Part shown: piece after piece, positions 25,505 through 36,400 of the stretch
Layout: each line of letters opens with the position of its first letter
Position numbering within the stretch: the stretch's first letter is position 1
DNA from: Gnetum montanum
Lineage: Eukaryota; Streptophyta; Gnetopsida; Gnetales; Gnetaceae
NCBI GenBank assembly: GCA_015680685.1
Contig: MNCI01022611.1
Location: forward strand, 892,018 to 956,017
DNA length: 64,000 bases
Direction: 5' to 3'
Made by a program: the position numbers and the translations under genes
The notes under the pieces: generated by a model
Database searches by the model: none
What the model was told of the DNA's origin: nothing
Seen by the model: the letters and a program-made list of their open reading frames with translations, nothing else

Positions 25505-26525
25505 TTGGATCCTCTTTGTTCATGTTTGGAGGATTGGCCTGAGAGACATTAACAGAGAATACAAAATACCACTACAAGTCCATCACCAACCTTTCTTCTC
25601 TACACTTGATTTGGTAGTGTCGAACCATGCCAAAGAGTGCTTGTGATGATGATGGCATAACGATTGGGTAAGGTCTATCATTTTCTATAGGGAAATAGTT
25701 ACAAGATTAATAATGTGTTCCAAATATTAATGTCATCACTACAATATCATACTAACATGTTGATTAATCAATAAGTCTTTGTACTTCATGTTTTTAAGTG
25801 TTGGCTACTTAGCAATGTGTTTGAGGAACCAACATCTCTACAAGGTTTCTTTGTCTAGTAGATTGCTCCCTTTGCATGTTTAGAGCCAAAAATTTGTATT
25901 TTTTGGTTTCATTAGCAATTTAGATTCTTTGTAATTTACTTCCTCATCTTCTTGTGGGCTAAAACCTTCATTGGGTTTCATTACCAAGGTTAATTTTGAT
26001 TTGGTTTTCTTATTGAAGTATATGTATTACATTTAATAGAATTAATGGTGGAGAATGATGAAGGGATGTCATATGGCCAAAATGCATGAGTATCAAACAT
26101 TGGCCATCATAATCATTTAGGATGATGAATGTTATAATTAGGTTATAAGACTAGGCTCATGTGGTGGTAATGGTGATAATTTGAAACAAGAACTCTTGGT
26201 ATAGTAGGACAAACTCATCGAATCTTGTGTATTAAGGTAACATAGTGACTTGCTACTATAATGAGTTGCACCTCTATGATGACTTTGGGGTTCATCCTAC
26301 AAGCATAAATCCAAGAGAATAAGAAAAAAGATAATGAAAACATGTTGTTACATGATAATGTGTAAGACCATATAAAATGATTAGCAAACTAGGCCACAAT
26401 AGAAAACCATGTTATTACAAAGTTTTATAGTTTGTCTGTTATCCAAAAAGATGAAAAGAGCTTGTGCAGGCTTGATTTTCGTTGGTTTAGTAGGTCATCA
26501 ATGCCAAATGTTGGTTCTCAAAGGC
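25505..26525 (-). other. E3 polypurine tract and 3' untranslated region
   Basis: The minus strand next to the LTR reads AACAAAGAGGATCCAA before TGAAACACC. The rest is non-coding and block-homologous to the same region in E1, E2 and E4. Confidence 0.6.
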
Positions 26526-26529
26526 TACA

Positions 26530-27750
26530 TTTAGTAAGGATTTATGTAGGAATGATTGACCAGATTGGCCAACTCATTTCCATCCATGTCTACTATCCTA
26601 AAGGCTCCATTGTCATAGGCATTAGTGATCAAGAAAGATCCTTCCTAGTTGGCTAAGAATTTTCCACATGCTCATAGACAAATTTGAGGACCAAATCTCT
26701 TTCCTTGATCTTACAGTTGTTCAAGTCATGGTGATGTTGTTATTTCTACCTTTCTTGGTAGTACATGACATGAGAAAGCATTCACATTTGTTGCTCTTCC
26801 ACTAAGTCTAGATCCACGATGAGTAGCTCCTTATTTTATTCATTATTAATGAAGTCTGATAGGGCTACTTGGAGTGATGGAACCTACAATTTAACAGGAA
26901 AAATAGCTTTAGAACCATAAACTAGGCTATATGGGGTTACAACAACTATGGCTTTATAGGTTTTTCGGTAGGGCGAAAGTCCATGGACAAGTCACTCATG
27001 GCACTTACATTTGTTGTTATTCAGCATCTTCTTGAGCAAGTTTATGATGGCCTTATTGCTTGCTTCAAATTTTCCATTGGCTTAACGATAATATGGTGAC
27101 AAGAAGAAATTCTTAATGCCTAGATTGTGATAAAAGTCTTTTGTTTCTTGGCTACTAAATTATGGTCCATTATCTATGACTATGGTCATAGGTACGTCAA
27201 AACAGGCTACTATGTTATCTAGTATGAATCTATAGACTTGTTTTTTTTTCTTAAGAGCAATAGCTTCAATTTACTTCATGAAGTATTCAATTGTAGTGAT
27301 GATAAAGCTATGCCCTATGAAATACTAAGGCATTATGGATCCAATGATATCCAACCCCCATCATTGAAATGACTAGATTATTTGAGTAGTATGTAACTTA
27401 GTTGATGGTACATGTATAAGGTTGTTATGGTGATGTAAAGTGTTACAAGTTTTGACCTTCTATAAGTAGTCATTTTCCATATAGGATCAATAATAGCCTA
27501 ATTGTTTGATCTCTGCGATCATGGCTCTAGGTCCTATATGACCCCAACATACACCTTCATGAACCTACTCTAAAATTGTGCAAGCTTCAAATATACCCAA
27601 GCATACTAATAATATGCCATTGTAAGATTCTTGACATAATGTGTTATCACCTACTATGACATACTATTTTGATCCTTTTTGTATTGTATCCTTTTGAGTA
27701 GTAGTCAACCTTTTGAAGGTTCATCAAGAATAAGGTAAAACTTGATATTA
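26530..27750 (-). pseudogene. E3 integrase
   Basis: The minus strand shows RFILDNIVACFDVPMTIV, then IDNGP in which the second catalytic Asp is kept, INLLKKMLNNNKCKCHE, TPYSLVYGSKAIFP and, at the C-terminus (26530-26670), a segment with NWEGSFLI and MDGNELAN. Stops are frequent, several where relatives have Trp or Gln. Integrase would insert the cDNA; this copy cannot. Confidence 0.75.
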
Positions 27751-27758
27751 TCATACAA

Positions 27759-28322
27759 CTACTTTGTAGGAGTAGCATGAACTATGACTATGGATTTTTC
27801 TTCAGTGTCTTGTGTGATGGGAATAGTATAGTTCATAGTTAAGAAGGGAAACTTGCTAAACACATTTGATGTCACACTGAGGACTAGTGTCATAATGGCA
27901 TTAGCTATGGTGTTCTCATTTCGGGGTACATGTTGGATATCAATGTCTATAAATTGTTGCATAAATTTCTTTCCAAGGTCATAATAAGGTTGCAAATGTT
28001 TAGCTTTACATATGTAAACCTTGGTTACTTGGTTAACCATAAGTTGTGAATCACCTTTGATCATTAAGTGTTTTATTCCTAGGTCATGAGCTACCATCAT
28101 TCCTCTAATTAGTCCTTTATGCTTCGTAACATTGTTGGTACATGGGAATTCAAAGTGATAGGCAAAGTGTTGCATTTCACTAGATGGAAATTTTATGATG
28201 GTAGTAGCACTAGATCCATGGGCAGTTGAAGCTCCATCAAAGTTCATGATTGTCTCATAGTCCTTAGGCACATTGCTAACTATGTTGACATATTCATCAA
28301 TGAATTCAGGTTCAATGGTCAC
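27759..28322 (-). pseudogene. E3 second (archaeal-type) RNase H
   Basis: The longest clean coding stretch of this element, 187 codons. It has FDGASTAHG (first acidic residue), KGLIRGMMVAHDLGIKH, IKGDSQLMVNQVTK (third acidic residue in GDS), KAKHLQPYYDLGKKF and HVPRNENTIANAI. The glutamate seen in E4 as EYEGL is Lys here (KHKGL), so one catalytic residue appears lost. Its place between RNase H and integrase makes the lineage call for the whole family. Confidence 0.85.
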
Positions 28323-28394
28323 ATGGTCATTAATAGGGAAAGAAGTGAGTTGTGTGGCTATAGCTTAACCTTTTCTTGAGGCTTGGGAGATGTA

Positions 28395-29500
28395 ATGAAG
28401 GTTAAATTCTACTATATGGCTTTCTAATGGGCTATATGGCTACTTTCATAGATATTGAACATTATGGCTCTATGTACATTATCTTTGAAAATGATATTAA
28501 CTTGAATCCTAAAGAGGTAGTCTCTCCATTTCTTCGGTGAGAAGACTAGGGCTAAATAATACTTCTCTACTTTAGTGTATCAAGTCTCATAGGTTATCAA
28601 TGCATAATTGAGGTAGTATACTAGCAACTCTACTCCATCATCACATTTCTAATAGAGTAGAGAGGCAATGGATGCATTAAAGATAGCAAGGTAGATATAA
28701 AAGGGCTTATCCTTTTGTGGTAGATAGACCATAGGTAGTTGTTCCAGCTCTTGCTTAAGGTTTTCAAAGGCTTCTTGGAATTGAGACATCCACTCATAGT
28801 GGATTTCTTTCTTAAGAAAGTGTTGCATGGGTTGTAGCTTAGACATAAGCTTAGTGATGAACCTACAGACAAATTGCAATCTAGCTTGTAGTCCTTGAAG
28901 CTCCACAAGGTTATTTGATGATGCCAAGTTGGATATGGCTTTAACCTTATCAAGATTAACATGTATCCCTACTTCAGATACTACAAAGCCAAGCATCTTA
29001 CCAATCTTAACACCAAATATATAGTTCTTAGGATTAAGCTAAAGCTCATACTTGAGGCATTGTTTAAGTACAAGGTCAAGGTCATGTGCATTATGATTGG
29101 TTACTTTGGCCTTTACTGCTATATCATCTATGTAATTATTAAGAAAACCTAGCATGTCATCACTAAAGATATATGTCATAGCTCTTTGATAGATTGCTCC
29201 TACATTCTTAAGTCCAAAAGGCATCATGATGTAACAAAAGGTACCTAAGAGGTGCTAAAGGTTGTACTAACTTGATGCTTTAAGTTAATCTTAATTTGGT
29301 TGTATCCCGCAAATACATCCATAAAGGATAATAAGGCATGCTTAGTTGTAGTATATATAAGTTGATCAATACTAGGGAAAGGAAAATTATCTTTGATAGT
29401 TGCCTTATTTAGGTCTTGGAAATTAATGCAAATATGTATGCTCCCATTTTTCTTAGGAACTACCACTATGTTGGGCATCCATTCTACATTATCAATAACT
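28395..29500 (-). pseudogene. E3 reverse transcriptase and RNase H
   Basis: RT segments in order: NIVVVPKKNGSIHICINFQD, SFMDVFAGYNQIKIN, MPFGLKNVGAIYQRAMTYIF, NNYIDDIAVK with the YIDD active site intact near 29100-29135, then MLGFVVSEVGIHVNLDKVKA and the connection with PFYIYLAIFNASIASLLY. The RNase H continues as TKVEKYYLALVFSPKKWR. The frame is broken several times (28649-28996, 29039-29227, 29245-29478 are the open pieces). Confidence 0.85.
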
Positions 29501-30640
29501 CTAATGAAACCAAATTGCTATAGTTTTGTGATTTCATTACAAACTACCATGACCAAACCAGGTCTAATCATACAAACGTTTTTATTAACTAGTCTAATGC
29601 TCAGATTGAGTATGATGTCATGTTGGAATAAACATGGATTAAGACTTAGAATATCTTCATATGGCCAGGAAAAGACCTTAATGTTGTGTTGTAGGACCTT
29701 TTTGATGTCTTAAGCCTATTGAGATTCCAATGAGAAACTTAGTTTTAGGGTTTTCTCCTTGCCACTATGTGTCATTATAGGAACCTCAACTAGAGAGTCT
29801 TTGGTAATGTCACTAGCTTCAAGGTAAAGGGTTTTGACTAGGTTTTCATGCCATTCTAGAGCTTTCTCTATAGAAGCTATATTGTCAACAAGACTCTCAG
29901 GCTCAAGATCTAGGCAATTAAGATTAATGCATCATTCAACATCACCATGAAGCCCACTTAGGCTCAAAGGTAAACTAATTTGCCTCTAGGTATTCATTAT
30001 CCAATCCTGCATGTCAACCATAAGCACATTAAGTTGTCCTTGAGTAAAAATGAGTAAATAATACCAAAATGCTATAAAATATCTTAGTAATTATGCAAAC
30101 ACATGCTATTTCAATGTTAAGCAAAATGCAAACAAGGTTAACCAAGGCTATAAGAGGTAGGTGAAGATAAATAAGACTAAACAAAGGTCACATGAGGGAA
30201 AATAAAGGTTAAACAAGGTCAAAACAAGTTGAAGCATAATGCAAACATGAAAAATAAGGTTAAACATAGTAAACTATGATTACCCTTTGCTAGTTTTAGG
30301 CCTTAGCAGGCCATGTTGCTAGTTCTAATGCTTTGACATGCCATAGTTACATGGTGTCAAATGATGATCAAAACCCATCATCTAACACTGATCAAAGTCT
30401 AGACAGAGATCAACAAAGGCCATAATAGAGAGAAAAAAATAGATATGATAAAAATAGAATTATGTAGAAGTTGGATGAGGTCAATTGATGATAACAAGAT
30501 CAAAATAAGAAAAAACACCATGAAACAAGATCAAACTAGCAAAGGTGAAAAAATGTGCAATAAAATAAGGCAAATAATTGTTAAAAGGACTTGATTTCAC
30601 CAATTTTAGGCCTTAGTAGGCCATCATAAGGGGCTATAGT
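29501..30640 (-). repeat. E3 pre-RT region and PR-RT spacer
   Basis: 29501-30020 encodes the start of pol (minus strand SWPYEDILSLNP, a degraded form of the segment that precedes gypsy RT). From 30050 a degenerate AGGTCAAA/AAATGATG array follows, with GGCCTTAGCAGGCC near 30299 and GGCCTTAGTAGGCC near 30608. No other gene. Confidence 0.6.
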
Positions 30641-30960
30641 GCTGACTAGTGGATTTGGACACCTAATGAGGTCATTTTAAGGTTGTTTCAAGGTGAAATT
30701 GACATCTTTCCTTGTGACTATGTTAGGCTCTACTAGTGACTATGTTGGCCCAACATAGTCATGCATGTCCCAACATGGTTAACATTGATGGGTAGTTTTC
30801 CAAGTTCAATATGATCATTTTTGTGATGGTCCACACTACTAGTGTAGGAAGTTGGGAATGAAGATTGATGCATTTTGACTCTATTTTCATCCTCTAGAAT
30901 CTTGAAATGATGTTCTCATATTGGTGTCTATGCTAAGCTAGCATAGTAAAGCCATCAATA
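30641..30960 (+). promoter_or_regulatory. start of E3 cargo 5' flank, cut by E4
   Basis: Matches 19031-19300 of E1 (same phrases GGAGGTCATT / GAGGTCATTTTAAGGTTG and the CTATGCTAGC motifs). The match ends near 30960 where inverted cargo sequence of E4 begins. The probable continuation is at 46251. Confidence 0.45.
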
Positions 30961-31600
30961 ACATATATTTCCAAAACTAAAAATGAAACTTACAATTTAA
31001 AACATTTAAAATAAATAATAGCCACAACCACATTATGTTGTGCCAATGTGAATATAATAAACCATAAGTGTAAAAATGTCTATAACTCAAGGATTAACCA
31101 ATATATGCCATACAACATACAACATGAAGTAAACTAAACAAAAAATCATCAATAAAAGCTATCACATCATGCATTCATTGGTGCTACGAGGGAATCTAGA
31201 GGGGGAGGATTTGGTGCACCATCATCATCACCTATAGTGCTAAAGCCACTGACATCATATAGTACCTATGACATAATAACATACAACCAATTAGTAACCA
31301 ACATAACCAAAACCATGACATAAACAAATGTCAAACTAAAACTTAAAATATAAATCATAAATGAAATTAAACTTATGGGGAATCTAGCTCTATAAACTCT
31401 TAGGAAGTAAAGGCCAATCTCCAAATGTTGGAGAATCTAGCTTTCCTTCATGTTGGCTTAGTCAATATCCCTAAAATCGATGCTTGTGAATATATTGGCC
31501 CTATCTACACCTATCCATGATGGTAGCTCCCATGAGACCATATCCATAGAAACCTCATATGTAGCTATAGTGATCTAAGGAGTATGAGACTCAACTACTA

Positions 31601-31635
31601 TGAGAGTGCTTTCAAAGAGGTTGAAAGCACTCTCA
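31601..31635. repeat. perfect 15-bp inverted repeat (hairpin)
   Basis: TGAGAGTGCTTTCAA, a 5-base loop AGAGG, then TTGAAAGCACTCTCA. It has no mismatch although its surroundings are decayed. It sits in the region of intron 6 of cargo copy B. Confidence 0.7.
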
Positions 31636-31678
31636 GCCTAAATACCTTGGATAAATAAATCCCTCTTCTATTGTTCAT

Positions 31679-31921
31679 TTGGCTCCCTCTTTATCCAATT
31701 CAAGTATGCCTTCTAATCAACCTTATACTTCTACTTGTGATCATTTTGTGTCTTACCCCAACCCAGGACCCAATAACTATAATCCTTTCAATCCTAGGCT
31801 TTTTAGGAGATCAAGTCCATTTACATCTACTGCTTGTGCAATTCCTAGGAGAAGGAAACCTTGTCATGATAGTATGCTAGTAGTAGGCCTACATAATCTC
31901 CTTGGTCTGAAGGTCCCTTAA
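31679..31921 (+). CDS. 80-codon open frame, unknown
   Basis: A plus-strand frame antisense to cargo copy B, proline- and serine-rich, with a basic IPRRRKP segment. Two overlapping plus frames are open over the same 200 bp, and the sequence is more C-rich than its neighbours. I see no counterpart in copy C. It could be a small inserted fragment or a chance frame; I lean to chance or a captured fragment. Confidence 0.15.
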   Translation: MAPSLSNSSMPSNQPYTSTCDHFVSYPNPGPNNYNPFNPRLFRRSSPFTSTACAIPRRRKPCHDSMLVVGLHNLLGLKVP

Positions 31922-34900
31922 TTAGTCACTTGGTCTTCCACAAAAGCCTTACATTTCTCAAGATCCTAAATCCTCCTAGCTTGCCTATTATTTTACTCCT
32001 TTAAGTCCATAACCTTTTTTCATAAGGATTTTTTGGACCTTTGAATCTGCTATGAAGCTTTTACACTTGAAACCACAAGATTAGTGGAAATTTTGTACAT
32101 ATTCAAGCGGACATTTAGGGTGTCAAGAGGAAGGTTAGGAAAGAAGTCAAACTCCATGTCTTATGCAAGGTCCCATGTAATTGATGGCATTGAAAACAAC
32201 AAAAATAAAATCATAAACATGATATAGAACGTAAGGAAGCCATAGCATAAAATATAACCTATAGAAAAACCACTAAAGCTTAGCAAAACATAGTTCTTAC
32301 CAATATTGAATGTAATCTATTGTAATCAATTGATGATGTCATTTGCCATCCCATGCATAAAGTCCATCGTTTTTAGGACCTCTACCCATGGATTCATGCG
32401 AAATGTCGACGTAGAGGCCTCTGTTGGTGGCTTAAGAACTATGATAAGAATAAAAATCATCATATAGTAAGAACTAAGAAATTAAACACAAAACCATAGG
32501 AAATAATGAGTAAAGCATAGGCATACCTAGATCCTTATCCTCATCTTCATCATCATCGAGGATGTCGATTGGGGACTCCCCAAGTAGTGGCTTATTGAAT
32601 AAGGTGTCTAGATCATCCATATTAATGTGGGCTAATCTTGTAGCCTCATGTTACTACAAGAGTGCCTCCTTTGCATGACTTTTTTCCTACCTTCCCATGG
32701 TAGCTATATGCTTCTACTTCTCCTCTTGTCTTTTCTATTCTTCTACAGTGGAAACTTAGGTTGCTAAGTTTTGTTGCTAACTTGTAGTCATCACTCATTA
32801 GACAAGTTAGCATATGTAGCCATAGGACATAACATAGAAAAGGATGTTAAGAACATAGTTAAAGCATACTTGTGACTTCCTGATCTAACCAAGGGATCCT
32901 AAAGATGATCGTTTGCTTGGAGGATGGCTTTGATGTTGGTGGTGATTCCTTTGCTACCCATTTCAAACTACCCCTAGCTAGCCCATTAGCCTCATCATGC
33001 AACCATCAAGCTCTCTAGATGTTTGTTAAAAATGTAAGAGGTACCTCCCTTTTGCTGTTAGGGGATTCATATTGACTAATACCAAGGTTATTTCTTGTCA
33101 CAAATAGTGAATCTCCAATGTTCTCTGGTGGGTTCTCAATGTGAATAGTTGAATAAAGATGTTTTATCGAAGGCTTGGAGGGTTGTTTTAGATCTTGGCA
33201 CATCCATTACCCATTCCTTCTCACCACTAATAATTCCATGAACCTCCTTAAATAACCTAAAAAAAATACATAGTGCATGTGGATTGTCATAGAGATTTCC
33301 TCATGGAGTTTAAGAATTTTCTCCCTGAGGCCTGTAGCCAAGGAAGCAACCAAGTTAAAATGAGTTCCCTTTGTAAAGACCTTCTTGAAGATCCATCCCT
33401 ATGTAATACCAATTACCTTATTTTGCTAAAATAGTTTAGGAAAGTCTTGAGATCTGAATAAGGGATAGGAATCCCTTGTGTTAGGGTTTTTAAAGCTATT
33501 AAAAGAAATTCTAGAGTGGCCCTTGCTAGTGCTAGACCTCTTCTTAACTTTTGCACGATGGCTAGACTCCTTCATTGGTTTGGTGGCAATTGTTATCCCA
33601 TCAACAAGAACACTAAACAAGTCATTAAAGGTAGCATCACTGATGGCAATGGTAATTGATATGCCTTGCACTATGGTGTGGAACACATCAACTTTTGTGT
33701 CAAAGAAGTCAATGAAATTTGGCATCTCCATAGAAGGGATGGTAGGGCTAGGTACCATAAAGACCTCAAGAAAACCTAAAAGCATGATGTTTGTTTGAAT
33801 GTTCTCAAATTCTTGTCCCCTCAACGACTCTTATGATGGTCCCACATCACTGAACGTTAGGATGAGAGTATCCATAGAACGTTTGGTGAGGGGGTACATT
33901 GACATCAAGAGAAATGGAAGGTCCTATAAGCCAAAGATAAATGCTTAGCATTAATATGGCTACATTTAGATCATAGAATACTTAAGACCCAAATAGCCAT
34001 AAAACTTTAGGTATAACATAGAAAACCATTCTTTTTTCTTACCTTTCTTCTTCTTACTTGGTGAAGCTCATGTGGGGCTCCCAATAATGATTATCATATC
34101 TCTAATGGTATTTGAGGTTACCCACCAGCTTTGTGCTATTTTGGTAACCATACACTTCATGTAAATAGGGTGAAATTTGGTAGGGTATTCATCAAATTTT
34201 TCCTTTAGCTATTCAAAAATGACATGTTTGATCTTGGGGCCTTTGGTGAATTCAATAAATAAGGTGTGGGCTACCACCAAGATTTGATCATTCTTGATCA
34301 AGCCTTGATCATTAACCCTATACTTGCAAGATGTGTGTGAAACTGACAAGTTAGGAAAGGTGACCAAAATAAATAAAGCTAAAACATTAAAACCTGTAAT
34401 AGTCATGCTTACCCCTATAATTGATACACAATTCCTGAGGGTTTTGGAATTAGGAATGGGATCTTTGCACCATGATTAGATTATTATTAATTTTGTAATG
34501 AGAATACTATGGAATCTTCTAGATTTCCAAAAGGTAACATGTACCAGTGGTGTCCTTCATCTTCGTTGGCTCTCCTAATGCTTGAGTCTTTGGATCATAC
34601 ATTATGAACCAAGAAAATAATTGTGTAGACCTAGGAAATAAGGTCTCCACTATGATCCTAGCCATCTTTACAGAGAAATGTAATCTCACACTAAAATTTT
34701 GTAGAAGGTACGCAAGGATTTCCTTTGTCCCAAGATGGAACCATAGTGATTCCTTCTCCATGACCATGTTAGGTAGAGGGGTGTTGTCCTTGGGCTTGTT
34801 GATATAACATACAATACCAACCAACTCAACGATGATGAGTATAGGCTTCAATATGATCCTATAGGGGTAAAACATAAGCACCATTAGGATCATGTTTCAA

Positions 34901-36400
34901 CACATATAATTTCATTATGAATTTCATGAAACACTTTAGTTAGGGTGAAATTATCCCCTATAAAAAAGCTCTAAAGAATTTGTCAAAATTTGTGTAGAGA
35001 TTTAACAACAACTATTTTATGGCCTCTATAGCCATTAAACCATTATAGACAAAACATCATAGCAAAAATTATTGCTTAGTCCAGACCATACATTAATTTA
35101 GAAAAAGCATTAAAACCTAGAAAAGAAATGGTCATAAGAAAAAGCCTGCTGAAAATAGTAAAAGTCTCTATTTCTCATTAAACCAACTTTAGATCATAGT
35201 TTACATCTTTAAGCATTTCCAAAGGCATGGAATTTGGCAAGATAAATCTCTAAGTATGTCAATAGCATCCATTTCCCAGGGGTAAAATACTATAATTAGA
35301 ATTAAGCCTAATTGACACAACCATAGTTAAAAATACATAAAAATTCCTCAAAGCTCTAATTTTAGTTATTCTACAACTGAAGGAATCTGAAATCACAAGC
35401 TTTTTAGCCATAGCTAGTATAACCAAAAAACACATAACCAATTTTCCATGAGCCATAGCTAGATTTGCACAACTATAGCTGTCAACATAAAGCCCCTTCC
35501 ATGTAGGGTTAGTGCAAAATTTGCCAAAAATTTGTTTGAGTTCCAAATGAAGTGATTCAACCACTATTTGAAAGCTTAAATCGATACCTACACACCCACT
35601 TTAGAAAAAATTCAAAACCTCTATTTTTTATTTAGAAAACGTTCATAAACTTGGATGAAAATATGAGAAATGGCACAAACCTTGATTACATAACCTAAAT
35701 GAAAGAACCATAACTTCGTCGTTATGAATCCAAATTGGATGAGAACACAACCAATGTAAAGATAAAAAATAATCATAAAAACTAATAACCTTATATTTTT
35801 CCATGATTTAGTGGTTTTTTAATAAACAATTCACAACTTTTCTTACTTTTTTCATCAAAAAAGCATTTAAAACACAAAATTCATAAAACTTAATGTAATT
35901 TATCCATGAATTAAAGCCAAAACTATCAAAAATACTTAAACCCACATAGAAACACATCAAAATAAGGGGTAGGATTTTATTATAATTTTATTTTAAAAAA
36001 ATTATTAACCTAGATCTAACAAAAATGACTCCACTTCCAAATTTTTAGGAAAAGCACACAAAAAAGCAAGCCTATTTTACAAATCATATCTACCAAACCT
36101 TGAACAAGAAAATAACCCTATATCTACATAGAAATGAACAAAATATGAGGTAGTATTTTTTCAAAATTCATCTTCATCAATTCCCTTTGTGTATATCTAA
36201 AGAAAATGACCCCTATCCTAGCTATAAAAACACAAAAATGGCTAGGAAATTGAGGAAGATGCCTAAAGATGGTCTACCTAGGAGTGAGTGAGGAGGAAGT
36301 GTAAATTGAAATAGGCTTGGACACCTTGAAGAGGGTTTGAGCAGCCTCATCTACCTCCTAAAGCCTTATGATTTTTCTTGATCCTCCATGTTTCTTCATA

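Larger units (their letters stand above)
23986..30960 (-). mobile_element. E3: Tat-lineage element, 3' half
   Basis: A minus-strand element inserted in exon 3 of cargo copy A. It comprises 3' LTR, 3' untranslated region, integrase, second RNase H, RNase H, RT and spacer. E4 inserted near 30960. I infer that E3 resumes at 46251-47112 and from 55004 onward with cargo copy C and gag-PR, because those pieces continue in the order expected for a single element. Its 5' LTR would be beyond the window. Confidence 0.65.
31167..36400 (-). pseudogene. E4 cargo gene, copy B (nearly full length)
   Basis: Antisense to E4 pol. First exon about 36282-36400 (MKKHGGSRKIIRL, then EVDEAAQTLFKVSK). Long intron 34859-36281. 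Exon 1 34413-34858 (ELVGIVCYI, FIMYDPK). Intron 1 34323-34412. Exon 2 34043-34322 (YRVNDQGLIKNDQ). Intron 2 33924-34042. Exon 3 32870-33923 (LEVFMVPSPTIPSMEM, TFNDLFSV, FTKGTHFNL, LREKILKLHEE). Intron 3 32743-32869. Exon 4 32527-32742. Intron 4 32439-32526. Exon 5 32301-32438 (RMNPWVEVLKTMDFMHG). Intron 5 about 32190-32300. Exon 6 below that with a decayed coiled coil. Last exon 31167-31265 ending DSLVAPMNA. Unknown function; internal stops. Confidence 0.65.
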
